Source: Camarhynchus parvulus
Taxonomy: Eukaryota; Chordata; Aves; Passeriformes; Thraupidae
Length of the DNA: 64,000 nucleotides
Direction of reading: 5' to 3'
NCBI RefSeq assembly: GCF_901933205.1
Contig: NC_044581.1
Span: 13,667,501-13,731,500, forward strand
Below, in pieces: positions 12,701 through 24,600 of this stretch. The notes beneath the pieces are model-generated. The model ran no database searches and was not told the DNA's origin. It saw only the letters and a list, made by a program, of their open reading frames with translations. Numbering within the stretch: the stretch's first letter is position 1; each line of letters opens with the position of its first letter. The position numbers were made by a program, and so were the translations under genes.

Positions 12701-15249
12701 TTCTGAAAGAGGTTACCAGCAAGTAAGTCTCAGTAAGAGTAGTAGACTTGCTGAAGCAGACTTGTTACTTAGCAGGCCAAATCTTCATAAAGGTAGATAC
12801 AGACATTTCAGTATCCTGATAAAACGTAAGCTAAATACTTTTTCTTGATGCAAGTTTTCTTTTTCCTGTAATTTCTATCTGCATTACTCACACATTTACT
12901 TTCCCAGTGTGGATATTTGAAGTAACTTGCTATCTTGAAAAATGAATCCATACAGAATTTGTGAAGGGGGAGGTCCATATGTGATTTATACATAATCACT
13001 GTTTTAAGGGCTGCAGTATAAAGGGATTGCAGGGGATCTGGGGATACAGAAGACGTGATCCAGAAAAGCTATTTTTGCCTAAATAGCCTCTTAGTTGCAT
13101 AGCAAACCCCCTAGTTTTTAATGTCTTACTGTCTTGTAGAAACACAGTGCTATTTTTCTTTTGCTCATAATAGAGAAATGAGTCAAAACTACTCTCAGAT
13201 AAGACTGAAGTGGGAAAGTTTTCAGAGTGTATGTGGAAGCTGTGGTATCCTAGGAGTAGTGTATGATAAAATGTCATGCAGGTGTGAGCTCTTCGCTTGT
13301 TACTGATGAGAACTACAATTGTCCTGAAGTGCATGAAGCCTGCACACCTGTGTTAATCCCTCATACTCTTTGATATCAAGATTTCAGTAGGCTGAAGTCT
13401 CAGAATAAGGCTGATATGGGAGGAAGGGAAACTAAGAAGTCCACAGTCTGTTAACAGCAACCAGGGTGTGGTGCAAGGGGAGTATTTTTAATTTTGCTGA
13501 TATGTTCAAGTTGTGGCTAGATTCGTTTGGATCAGGAAGTATGAATCAAGGGGTGGGGCTTAGATATGAAAATAGAAAAGGTTAATGTGGAATAACCAGT
13601 GTGTGTAGTGTCTGTACTCAGAACTGCTCCCAGCATTGTTAATTTTTAAATGGTGAGAGGGAGGAAGTGGAGCAGCCCAGAGTGCACATACAGAAGCTGA
13701 TTTGTCTTAAACTGCGGGGTGGGACTGGCAGCGAAACTCACTTTGAGACTCATTTCAAACTCAATGCACTAGAGGATATTGCCTTGCATAGCCAGGAAGT
13801 CAGCAAAAAGCTGCTTTCTGCTGTTTCTGTGTCAGTAAATCAGAACACAGTGGTAAAGGATTTTGGAGCTTCTCCCACTCAGTTCAGCACAAGCCCTTGA
13901 TTTCACATGGAACACAGTCTGCTGGAGTTCGCTCCATAGCTGCACACTAATGTAAGGCCAAATAAAACCATTGTTATGAGTGTGAACCCATTGAAGGGTA
14001 ACTGTGTGGGTAGGTGGAGATGGGAGATGCTGGGATCTTTGTTCCTGATTGTGCTTTCTGTTATTTTCCAGTGCTGCCCTTTCTTTGGCTTTCCCATGCT
14101 AGTTTAGGTGTCTTGGTGGAGCAGTTGCCAGAGTGTAGGCGTGTGTGTGTGTTAGTGAGACTGAGGGGTCTCTCAGGTGAGCTTTGTGTTGTGACTGGAA
14201 ATGAGTCCAGGCCATGTGGAACCTGCATTAGAGTTCCGCAGCTGAAAGCTCTGAATGTATTTCTCTCTTCATTCTGTCTACAAGCCTGGTCTCCTGCTGA
14301 CAAAAGTGTTTCTTTGTTGGCTTTATTTTCTTAACAATTTGTGTCAGCTACCTGTGGCTAGCTAAACTGGATAGAACTAGTCATGATCTGGAGGAGGTGG
14401 TATTTATGCAAGTGGTATTACTCAAATTATATTATTTTATGAATTTTTATAGTGTAACTCAGTTTATTTGAGCACTGCAGTACGGAAACTTCTTGATGGC
14501 TTCCTGTTTGTGGCATTGAAGCAAGCCAACATCAGCACAGGGAACTCATGTGCTTTTACTTGCTCAATGAGGTGTGTTAGCATTGTTCTACAGCTGGGGT
14601 AAAATGGAAAGTCTGCAGTGTAGAAAGTCCAGAAATGTGCATGATGGTAAATTTGGAGCCTGACTTCATCCAAGTGTCTGCTCTTTGGCCTTTGACACTG
14701 TCACTAAACTCCTGTGTTTCCTTCATGGAGCTGTAAAGGCGGCAAATCTTGTGTTTAATGAGGATTTTGTGAAATAACTTTGTTTTCTTGGATGGGAGGT
14801 GGTCATGTAAAGAAAAAAACCCAAACCACTAAAACCAAAAAAACCTGAAGGAACCCTTGAATACTTATCTTTATGCTAACAATTCATTCTTCCTTCATTG
14901 TTAAAGAGGAGAAGTTCAGTCATGCTTTTGGCTGACTCATTCTGTGGCTCTTCCAGCACCTTTGTGTGCCTCTATTACTTCCTCCTCTTTCTTACTCCTT
15001 CCGTGCATAGGAGTTGATTGTCTAACTTCAATTCCACTACTTCACATAATTTATTAATTTCTATGTAACTTGCATTAACTTCAAGTAATGGAAAAAGCTT
15101 CTAATAGTGACTTTTTTTTCTCTTCTACAGAGAAACAAGAAAAAGAAGTTGACATGTATGCTAACCTTTCAGATGAAAAGGCCTTCGTATTTTCAGTGGC
15201 CTTGGCGGAAATAAACAGAAAAATTATCAATCAAAGACTTATTCTGTAA
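3700..15249 (+). CDS. C16orf87: C16orf87 homologue (UPF0547 family), four coding exons, 154 aa
   Basis: Coding exons are 3700-3765, 7310-7406, 9516-9698 and 15131-15249. They sum to 465 nt (154 codons plus stop) with phases 0, 1, 1, the same length as I remember for the human protein. The product begins [21 protein letters not shown] zinc-ribbon-like cluster has C16, C19, C27 and C30/C32. A long basic helix-forming region follows (about 57-86), then an SR-like patch and an AT-hook-like GRGRPK (99-104). The conserved acidic-hydrophobic C-terminus runs [20 protein letters not shown] to the end. There is no signal peptide or membrane segment, so nuclear location is inferred from the basic motifs. 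The human protein has been reported with HDAC1/2-MIER complexes; that is literature recall, not seen here. The start was chosen by family N-terminus, with A at -3. Confidence 0.96.
3766..7309 (+). other. C16orf87 intron 1
   Basis: The first few hundred bases remain GC-rich as the tail of the CpG island. The rest is AT-rich unique sequence with a T-rich low-complexity run at about 4750-4798. I see no further exon or recognisable transposon. Confidence 0.75.
7310..7406 (+). CDS. C16orf87: C16orf87 coding exon 2
   Basis: Encodes residues 23-54 plus one base of codon 55. It starts [18 protein letters not shown], which completes the Cys cluster. Acceptor TTCCCAG|GTT and donor ACAG|GTAATA. Confidence 0.95.
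7407..9515 (+). other. C16orf87 intron 2
   Basis: Contains the CR1 tail at about 8310-8601. The remainder is unique intronic sequence without coding signal. Confidence 0.75.
8310..8601 (+). mobile_element. CR1 LINE 3'-end fragment, old
   Basis: Lies in C16orf87 intron 2 in the same orientation as the gene. The string with gaggttgtggagtctccatc and cttggaggtgctcac, followed by a ctggacatggtcctg block and an agcagaggttaggcagggcc block, matches the conserved 3' part of avian CR1 as I remember it. It ends near ctgtgacactg, where CR1 normally has its short terminal repeat. Point differences are many, so the copy is old and non-functional. The left edge is uncertain. Confidence 0.8.
9516..9698 (+). 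CDS. C16orf87: C16orf87 coding exon 3
   Basis: Encodes residues 55-115: the basic [10 protein letters not shown] region, the RSRSNSHSD patch and the AT-hook-like [14 protein letters not shown]. Acceptor TTGCACAG|AA, donor AGAG|GTATGA, phase 1 at both ends. Confidence 0.95.
9699..15130 (+). other. C16orf87 intron 3
   Basis: 5.4 kb of AT-rich unique sequence. It holds a (GT)n microsatellite at about 14140-14153, T-rich runs near 9980-10015 and an A/C-rich low-complexity patch at about 14813-14847. No additional exon is supportable. Confidence 0.7.
15131..15249 (+). CDS. C16orf87: C16orf87 coding exon 4 with stop
   Basis: Encodes residues 116-154, ending KIINQRLIL and a TAA at 15247-15249. The acceptor is TTCTACAG|AG behind a T-rich tract. 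The C-terminus is close to invariant relative to the human protein as I recall it. Confidence 0.95.
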
Positions 15250-15564
15250 CTTGTGAGCACAATCTGATGCAGTTTTGTGCAGGATGGCTAGCAGATTTCC
15301 AAGGTGCCATGGACTCTCGGAAAGTGTGTTGTCTGCACCAACAAGGACCATAGCATTTCCTGTTAAAAATTCTACTCCTGTTCTTGGAAATCGCGTTCTG
15401 TCTCTACAAATCAGAAAAAAAGTGGTCACAAGATTGTGCTGTGAAAAATCAGAAAGCAGATATGTTTCATGCCTTGAAGACAAATGCACAGAGAGACTGC
15501 ACCCATTCCAGAGCACTTCTTTTGAATTTGCTGCCAGAAATGCAATATTTTAAATATTTTCAGA

Positions 15565-15655
15565 AATAAATGATTTTCCTTTAAAATTATATATTTCAGA
15601 TTTTTCAGCTATATTGCAGTTTACGTATGTACAGTTCACATAACTTTTTAATAAA
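15565..15655 (+). terminator. C16orf87: C16orf87 polyadenylation signals
   Basis: Canonical AATAAA hexamers lie at 15565-15570 and 15650-15655, about 320 and 400 nt after the stop codon in an AT-rich context. Either could define the 3' end, and longer 3' UTRs are not excluded. Confidence 0.6.
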
Positions 15656-18600
15656 TTGATATTCCAATATTTTATTGAACTGAGAATTAAGTACATTTGT
15701 GATACTCAGGGTATATTGGTTTTAATCCTCTTACAAATCTGGTGTTCATGCTAGGTATGACTTAAGTTTTACATTTTTTAATAGGTGTGATGTACTTCTG
15801 GTAGGAAGAAAATTAAAATGGTTAAATTTGGGAGGATTATTTTGTTAGACAACTTCATATTTTTTATGAATTATCTGTAGAAGATAATTTCTTGCTTCAT
15901 GGAGTTGTTTTTTAAAAATAATATATTTTGGGGGTCAGACTCCTGAAGTTTGAGAGCCAAGCACTTGTTTTGTAACAATTATTTGCTGAGTATCTGCCTT
16001 GTCCAGCTGGTAAGTTCTTGTCCTGTACTTTTTCTTGTCCCATTATTTACTGGAGAGGGAGAGAAGGAGACTTCAAAAATGTAGATCTGCAGTTGGCATC
16101 CTGTGACTGGTATTTCCAAAACATGATGTGGTAGTTCCTTTTACTCCCCATGGCTTTTTTTGACTGTCTTTTAAAAGCATAATTCTTATTGGTATTGTGT
16201 TTGGATTGCTGACTGTAAATACCAAAGCAAAGTCTACTTGAGTTTGCAAAAATGAGCTGTTTTGGTATAAATAGTTCTGGGGAAGACATTCAACAAAGTA
16301 GTCTTTCTTAAAGTACTATAGTGCAATTTCAGCCAAAATTCTTCCTTTAATAATTATATCAGGACTTTATTTTACCAAGAAAAAAACCCCAAAGCCTCAA
16401 GCTGTGTAAAATCCTGAGGGAGGAGGTGGAGGAGATAATTGCATTCATAAAATCTGACACACTGGGATTTAGTCACCTTTAATTTCGTCTATTCAAGGAG
16501 GGGAAATGCAACTAAATGTCTTTTTCTTCAGTATTACTGGTGTTTTTCAGTATCACATTGAGTAATGAGACTTGCCTAACGAGGTTCAGCTACAGAACTG
16601 ATCTCTGGGTGGAAGCCAAGATGTTTATTAATAAAGCTGGACTATCAGATACTGGCTGTTTATTAGTTACTGATTAACAGAAGGACCTGTGATAGCTTCA
16701 AGTTAACCACAAGACACTGATCAAATGCAACCTGTGTAAGTGAAAGCAGGAAACATGGAAAGTGGTTTTCACTGCTTAACTCCTAAGGAATTATTTGCAT
16801 CCTTGTTAGCACTGGATGAGAGAGATGGTGTGGAAATGTGCTTAAGCCACTAAAACACATTTGTCTCTATTGCAGTAAATGAGAAATTGCCAATACAAGA
16901 CCTACTTCTGTGCATCATTGAACTTGTGCTTCCCAGAACTGTAACCTGTCACAGATACCAGTAGTGAGGACAGATGAGTCAGTTAAGGATAGAGAATTCA
17001 TTTGCATGGTAAGTTACAAGTCCCAATGACAAAAAGGAAGTTCTCACTTAAGGGTATGGTCAGGCTGGAATGAGATGTGCTGTGTTAGGAAGGGACAGGG
17101 GGAGCTGCCGAGGCACTCTTTGGTGCTCTGACTGCTTTCCTACAGGTTTCTGTCTCTTTCTGCTCCTGCACATGGAATTGGTTACTGTCACAGGACCAAA
17201 GTTAATGTTGTTGGATGTGACAAAACTGTAAGTTAGTTTCTACATTAAGATTGGTGCCTTTTCTAATCAGTACTTTTGAAAAACATGTTTGTACCTCTCA
17301 AATGTGCAAGGCCATTTATTCTCCTTCATTGGTGGAGGTTCGCCTGAGACAGTGGTTCAGTTCTATTTCTGTATTTCTTCTCTTTGTATTCCCTGGGTCT
17401 CTTCTGTCATCCCTTTCCCACATATCCTCATGCTACTTTTCTTCCCTGATGGCTTCCAGTTTCTTTGAGAAAGCTGTGATGGAAGCAGGTGGCCTTGAAA
17501 ACACTCTAGGGAGGGAGTGGGTCTTTGCCAAGGGATCTGGCCAAGCAAGAAACCTGACTTTCTCTTCCCACCAACCAGGAACAAACCATTCTTTCCTGTA
17601 TATAGACAGGATATTTCAGCCTCTTCCAAAAGCTCTGGTAACTGTGGTGTGCCAAGACAGATTTCTTGGAACATATTCAGTAACTGAACTGGAAAGTATC
17701 TGCTTTGTACCAAATAGGCATCAGCATGATGGATCTCAAGAGCTCTTTCTTTTGTGTGTTAGAGATGATCCACGGCTGAAACACTGACAAATCACTGTAG
17801 ATTATAATTGTAAATTGCATTTGTTCTCCATCTATGAAAGTAAAATAAAGCCAGTGACAGCTGAATGATGAAACAGTAAAATTCTGTGTACTGCAGCTCC
17901 GACTTGCTTGGAAACTGCATAGTTTCTGAGAAGCAAGAATAAATATGGTAAGGCTTCAGGAAGTTGCTTATGTGAAGGTTTTCTTGTGACTAGTTTCAGT
18001 GTAAGATTTTAGGCTCTGCCTTTGACTGTCATTGTGGTTCAGGCTGACTTCATTTATTTCACTGCCTTTTTTGTAGCTTGCAACCTCACATGGAAAAATA
18101 CTCTTTTAGAAAAAGTGAGTTAGGCTGCAGTTTTTTAATAAAAAAAAAGATAAACTGCAGTACCACTGCACCTCTGTACACGTTGACTTGCCTGACTGGA
18201 TAAACTGTTTGTTGTGAACCAAATAGTTGAGGATTGTGTTGGGAACTGTCTGTTTATAAACCACCTTTTAACAAGTCCTGCTTTCTGCCACTTCTTACCA
18301 ATTTTTTTCTCCTGAAGATCTGTGCTTCCAGGATTTATAGCTTTGCGTAATAGCATGTCTGGCCATCAAGTGGGCTCACAGTTCAAATTTTCCCTTGAGA
18401 TTTCTCTGCATTTCCCCTGCTCTGCTCCTAGATGGCAGCCTTATTCCAAACAGCTCACTGGTGTTCAGGCATTCTCACCATGGAGACCAGCAAAAGGGAG
18501 TGTTCAGTTGTCAGTGAGAGCAACCTGAAAGATCATTTTTCTTTAGAACATCACTCCTACCTAGCAAGGGAAATGAAGATGCTGCTAATGGGTGTTACTG

Positions 18601-21600
18601 GCTGTCTGCACTGAAACATGCTTCATCAGTTCTGGAGGTGTGAGGATTGGTGCAGTTGGATAATTTGTCAGAACCAGAGAATTCTGAACTTTAAATTGGC
18701 AATCAAATAGAAAATGGTTTACAGAAACTTGTCACCCACCCTGGAAGTCCCCTGGAAGTTTTCGTTGGTGAAATTTTACAAAGATCTTTTAATGGTCCAG
18801 TTACTTTTGTACTGCTTTTGATACTGCTGTAGTTGATTAAAAGAAGTTGAAATTGGGACAAGGTATTGGGTAATATGTTGCAGATTATCATTGTCCTGTG
18901 GCTGGATGGGATTTATCGAGAAAGAGACTAAAAATGAGATACTGGCTTTGAATATCTGTTCCCAAAGAAGGTCTTTAGGTTGGTTTTATATAGTGCTTTT
19001 TGATTTTTTTTCTTCCCTTTTGTAGTTTTTCTAGATTTTGGGGTATTTTAGAGTGAAACAGTGATCCTGTAGGCTATTAGCAGCTCTGTGTCTGTTCCTT
19101 GGACTGTACTATGAAGGATGTTTAGCATCTTACTGCCTAACAGGACATGGTGCTTGGCTTCTGATAACCTTTAAGGTATTGACAACCTGTGATTAAACAG
19201 TGCAGGCAGAAAGCTGTGTTAAGGCACAGTTTGGTTTGGGCCTGTTTGAGAGGGATCCCTGTGTGTGCATGAACAGGTGCAGGTGTGCTGTAACCTCTGG
19301 TGTCTGTGCAAGGGCTTTTGTTTGCATGGGGAGTGTTCCAAGCAAACCTTGTGGTACTCTGCACCTCCAGGGCTTAGATTTGCATCATGGACTAGTCTTG
19401 GGAAGCAGGATGGACAGGGCTCTTACAGGAGAACTGGCCTGGAAGGTTGTTCAGCTGTCAGTGGGTGTTTGGTCTGCAGGACCTGGACTCCTTGTGGCTG
19501 CTGCTGGGCTCTCAGTTCCAACTGTTCCACCCCACAGATCTTCCTGCTTGGTGTGGCAATAGAGAGAGCCAGTGCTAACATTCAGTGCTTTCAGGTGAGT
19601 CTAAAAGCAATTTGTCCTTCAAAGTATTGACAGTGCTGTCAGTGTTTTTGTAGTAGGCTTCTCATTAATTTCACTGTGGGCTCTGGCAAATAACCTCTGG
19701 CAAATCTAACTGCAGCATTCCAAGGCATTGCTTTCCCCAGTTATTTGCCCATCCTTTAAGGAGGTTGCCACTTTGGTTGCAGTGGTGGTAGGACAGCTCT
19801 AATATATAATAGAATAATTTTATTTCCTCTTTTTTTAGGTTACCACTTTCAAAACAGGTTACAGAATTTTAAGTCTGGTTGTCCCAATGTTACAAATGAT
19901 TAAGCAGGTTTTTGGTTGAGATGAAAATCAGTTTTTCTGCATTATGGCAGATCATGATTTCCACAGATATTGTGAGGTCATAATGAAATGAAAATATCTG
20001 TGAATCAATATACTAAAATATTTGAGTTTTTTCCCTGCAATTATTTCATAAGACACTTATTTCTGGCACTGCCAGCTGTTGGTTGGGATGTGCCATGCAA
20101 GTAAGAGGCAAGGAATTGATTAAGCAGGAGGCAATGGAAGTGGATAAATCTCTGTATTTCTTTTTTTCTGCAGAAGAAAACCTAAACCTGCTTTCACCAA
20201 TGTTGTTTAAAATGTCAAGCCCAGAACATGGTTCACATGAATCATGTGCTGTTATCAGGCAGCATTTCCCCAGGAAAAGATCAGGTACCTCTTCTTCATC
20301 TTCCCTTCAGACTCCCTTATAAGTTGCTTTTTTTGGTGCTGCTTAGCGTTGTACATCAAACCTGAGCTCTGTCTTTGGTCTTCTACTAAGTGTTATTTCT
20401 CTCAATTATAACTTACTAATTTTGTTCATCACAGTTAAGAATTAAATACTATTTTTAATCCTGGACAGCACTGAGGGCCATAAAATGCTGTTAAGAACAG
20501 TGAGTGTTCCAGACACCAGGGGTACAAATATTAATAGTCTGGCAGTTTACCAAGTTTCTGTGGTTTGTTTTGTCTTGGAACAAACAACTTATGAATATTT
20601 AATGGAAAATATAATGCTAATAAAGAGAAATCTTCAGACTGAGGTCCGAGTTGCTTTATTTGGAGAAGTTGTGGAGCAAAAGGGATGTGGCCATGTGAGC
20701 AGGTGTAGTGATGGGAGGTTGGAGGGGTGGAGTTGGAGTCTCTGCTGTGGAGGTGCTCTGGCCCCAGCTCCTGCTTCTCAGAAACACCAAAGAAATGTTT
20801 CAGGGTCAGTGAACTTGCTGGGGCAAGAGCTGACCCAGGAGTTCTGGTATTCAATAAAATGAATAAATGATTTTACTAGCACAGCAGGTGTAGTGTATTG
20901 ACAGTAGTGTTTATAGGTGGAGTTGAATTCTTCAGCAAATAAAAAGTTCTGATGTGTTAAAGGATATTTTTAAGGAATGGCATACAGCTTATTAGCAGCA
21001 GAGCTCAGGGATATTTAGATTTAGACTTGTCATAACCTGCATGAGAGTGCAGTAGGTATGAAGTCTGTCTGTGAAACCACACACAGTGTCCTGGTACAGG
21101 TTTGGTTGTACAGACAGTCAGAGGAAAGGCAGGAGTGTAAGAAACTCTGGAAGAGAACAGCTGTTCATTTTGCATGAGCCTCTCAGCTGGGGACCATTAA
21201 AACTGAAACGTTGGTGTGTAACTCAGGTGAATGAAGTTAGAATAAGGCTCAAATTGTTTAAATTCACTGAGGAACTGTGGACTGAGGCTTAAGGTAAAAG
21301 TGCCTTTTTTTGTTGCTTTCTGAAACACTGGAGGATAAAGGTTGTTTCCTGTCATCTTAGAAAAGTAACAAAGATCTCTGTTCTTTAGGACAGAGCAATT
21401 CCAAAGAAGGAAAAGTGGTGCAGTAAGATAGCTCTGTCTTATGCATTTACTATCTTGAGTCTTTGCCAAGTACTGACTCAGAGCCTGATCCTGAGCTGGT
21501 TTTACCTCTGATTGTGTTACAAACAAGAAACTGAATTAGAAACTATAAAAAAAGGTGCTTTTTAATTGCACAGCTAGAATTCCCTGCTAAACTGTGTGAA

Positions 21601-24600
21601 CAAATCTATATTAAGATTAGAAGATGAGCATTAGAATTTACTTCTAAGATTTTTTTACAGTAGCAGGTCTGGACATCCAATGAAAGGTTTTCAAAAAGTT
21701 TTCACTTTTAAAACAAACCTTTTGTTTAGCTGAATGATCACAATTACTATTTCTAACACTTACAAAGAGGAATGTTTTGAAAATAGTACCTTAAAGCAGT
21801 GTATAATGGGCTGAGTGGAAATTGAGCAAGAAGCCTAATTTAGAGAAATACTAATAGCTGCATTCTGAAATACAGCCTGAGTGCTCTGATGGGGAAAAGT
21901 GTCCCACAGCGTTAGGATTACTCATGAGTCTGGTCATCTCCAGATCTATTTCTCTTTCATTGTTGCTCACACCCATTTTAAGAAGATTGGGAGTCTCATC
22001 CAAAATATTTAGCTTACATTTCTTGACGCTGAGCGAATTCCAAACGTGGCAGCTGTGGTGCTGTTGCTTCCAAGAGTGGCAGGGCAGGCTCTGGCACACA
22101 GTTACTTAGCAACAGGGAAGCTCACGTTTGCTTACAGCTCCTGCGTGTGCATCTAAATGTAGTTCTGGAAAAAAATAAAAGGTTAAAGGACTTTGGAAGG
22201 GGAAACAGATACTTGAACAATTTGTACTGTTCAGTGGTTGAGACTGATGGCAATAGTGCATAGGACAATTAGTCTCAAAATATTTTGTCTTTTAAGATCT
22301 TTATTAGACTGTTAATACATTGCAAAAATTTGAAATCCAAATGAACAGAACCCTACTCCTACCAACTCCAGAAAGATCAAAAATAAAAATACAGCAAATG
22401 GTAAAGCAGGGAGATGTTCTGTTTTGGATGCCTGTGTTACAAATGCATTCTTTGGAAACAAGAAGTTTCATTATTTGAATGTTGGGAATCTGAGGAAGCC
22501 ATAAAAATTATGTTTTGTGAGACTAACAGATGGGTTGAGATTATGTTAGATTAATTAATACTGATTGTTGATTGTTGCTTCTCAGTTCACCAGTGCTTTT
22601 TTTGCTGATCAGGCTGTGAAATCTTAATGGGTTTTTGACAGCTTGCACTCTGTGACTGCAGCAGTACTCAAAAGCACAGTGACTTAAAAGGCCACTGTCA
22701 GCCTGTTCTTGGGTTGTATTGTGATTACAGTAATCTTAGTTTCTGGGGTTTCAGGCTTGCAGTTTTCCTTTTTAGCCAGCACTGGAGCTGCAGTGGGGTT
22801 TCCTTATATAGCAAAGGCAGGAAGGTGATTGCAGCTCTCTCAGACATGAGGGGGAGGCAGGGACCAGAGAGAGCAAGCCAGGAGTGGAGAGGGTAGGAAA
22901 AAGATAAGCTGGATTTGGCTAGGGAATGGAGAAAGGTCTGATGGTGGGAATTAAAAATGAGTGTGGTCAGGCTGTTGGGGAGAGTGACCTGGAAACCTGC
23001 AGGATGTTACTGAAGGAGCTTCAGCAATGGGGGCTGGAGGAGGAGCAGGGCAGTTTGGAGAACAGGGAGAGTGACTGGAGAGGTGCTGCACTTACAGAGG
23101 AGTAAGGATACTGCTATTCCAGCTGCTTCCAGAGTTGAGCAGTTCCTTTACACCTAGAAATTAAATGGTTGGAAAAAGGAATTCTCCAGAGTCTGTGTTC
23201 TTTTCTTCCTGTGCTTGGTCTTCCCCATCTGTACCCTTACTCATGAGTTTACTGGGCTTTTCTGTGGGCAACAGATTCAGACATGATATGGAAGGTGAAC
23301 AAGATCCCACCACTGCTGGGAGTGGGATTGAGAGTGTTAATCCTTGCTTTTCAGAGCTGAGTCAAAATGGGGAGACATCTTGTGAAGATGGTTTTTGAGG
23401 GCTAGAATGAACCTGGTTAGGGGACAGTGATTTAAAAGACAGGAGAAAAAAGTCATCAATCCAGGCTGCCAAAGTTAAAGTCCAGCTAAAATATTTACCT
23501 TTGAATTTCATATTCAGTCTAGAGGATTGTATAATTCTGATTTCCACCTGTATATTCATGTGCTTCATGTGTACTTTAATGGGGCTTACTCATTAAATGA
23601 TGTCTCCTCCAGTTAATGGACCATTAAATGAGAGGCTGTAATTACCACCTCTGTGGCTGCCGCAGAGTGGGCAAGAGGATATGTGTTAATTCTTTATAAA
23701 AATGAGAGGACAGTGCATCTGCAGAATAGGAGCTTGATAAAAATCTCTCATCCCATGCAAGTGTCAGCCTGCTCATCCCGTGCTGGGAAACAAGCCTGGT
23801 CTGCTCCTCTCCCTGCTGAAGGCTTTTTAGAAGGCAGGTAGAAGAATGATGTAAAATACTTTTGTTTCCAGTTACCTCTCCATGTTTTAAACTAACAGGC
23901 TGTTGAACATGAAATCTGTGCTGCAGCAACTTCTACCTTTTGTAAAGGTAAAATGAGCAAAGTTTGTTTTTCCTTTTGCTATTCATTCCTTCAGTAGTGG
24001 AGACTAGAAGGATCCAGGTGCTGTCAGGTTGACCTGTGTACCAAGGCTTGGGGTTTCACAGGAGGAGGAGACTGCTACCCAAAAATTGGCCCCCACCCTT
24101 ACAGAGAAGGCTTCAATTTCTTCTCCTTTGGACCTTTCTTCTGACCACCAAAGCCAGGTTTGCTGTGTAATGTGGTAGCTCTCAATGCAAAATCATCTAC
24201 ATCACCCACCCATGTTTGCCTGGAGACAAAGTACATACCAGAGTCACTTTGTCTCTTAATTTGGTTTTTTTATGGTGGTTGTAGCTATTTTCAAGTCTTC
24301 CCTTTTGTGAATTTATTCAGCTGCAGACATTATATGCACTTGCTTTGGCAGCTGGAACAAAAGCAGAATATTGACAGAATTAAAATTTGCTGGCAGTTAT
24401 ATTTGTGCTTTGCAGGCAGGATTCCTTGTATTGCAAATCTTTGTGGGCTAATAAAGTTAAAGCAGGGCTTTAGATAGTATTCTTTTCAACACAAGCAGCT
24501 TGCCTAAAGCTGTCTGTGCTAGTGTTTTCCCTCTGAAACAATGAGAGCGAATGCTGCAGGTTTAAAAATGGAATATAATTTATGAGGCATCAAGCCTTGG

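Noticed and set aside
17251..17787. 178-codon forward open frame in the intergenic desert
   Set aside because: It opens only with a TTG, has no recognisable domain and no splice context, and fits a chance frame in a CpG-poor, stop-poor stretch.
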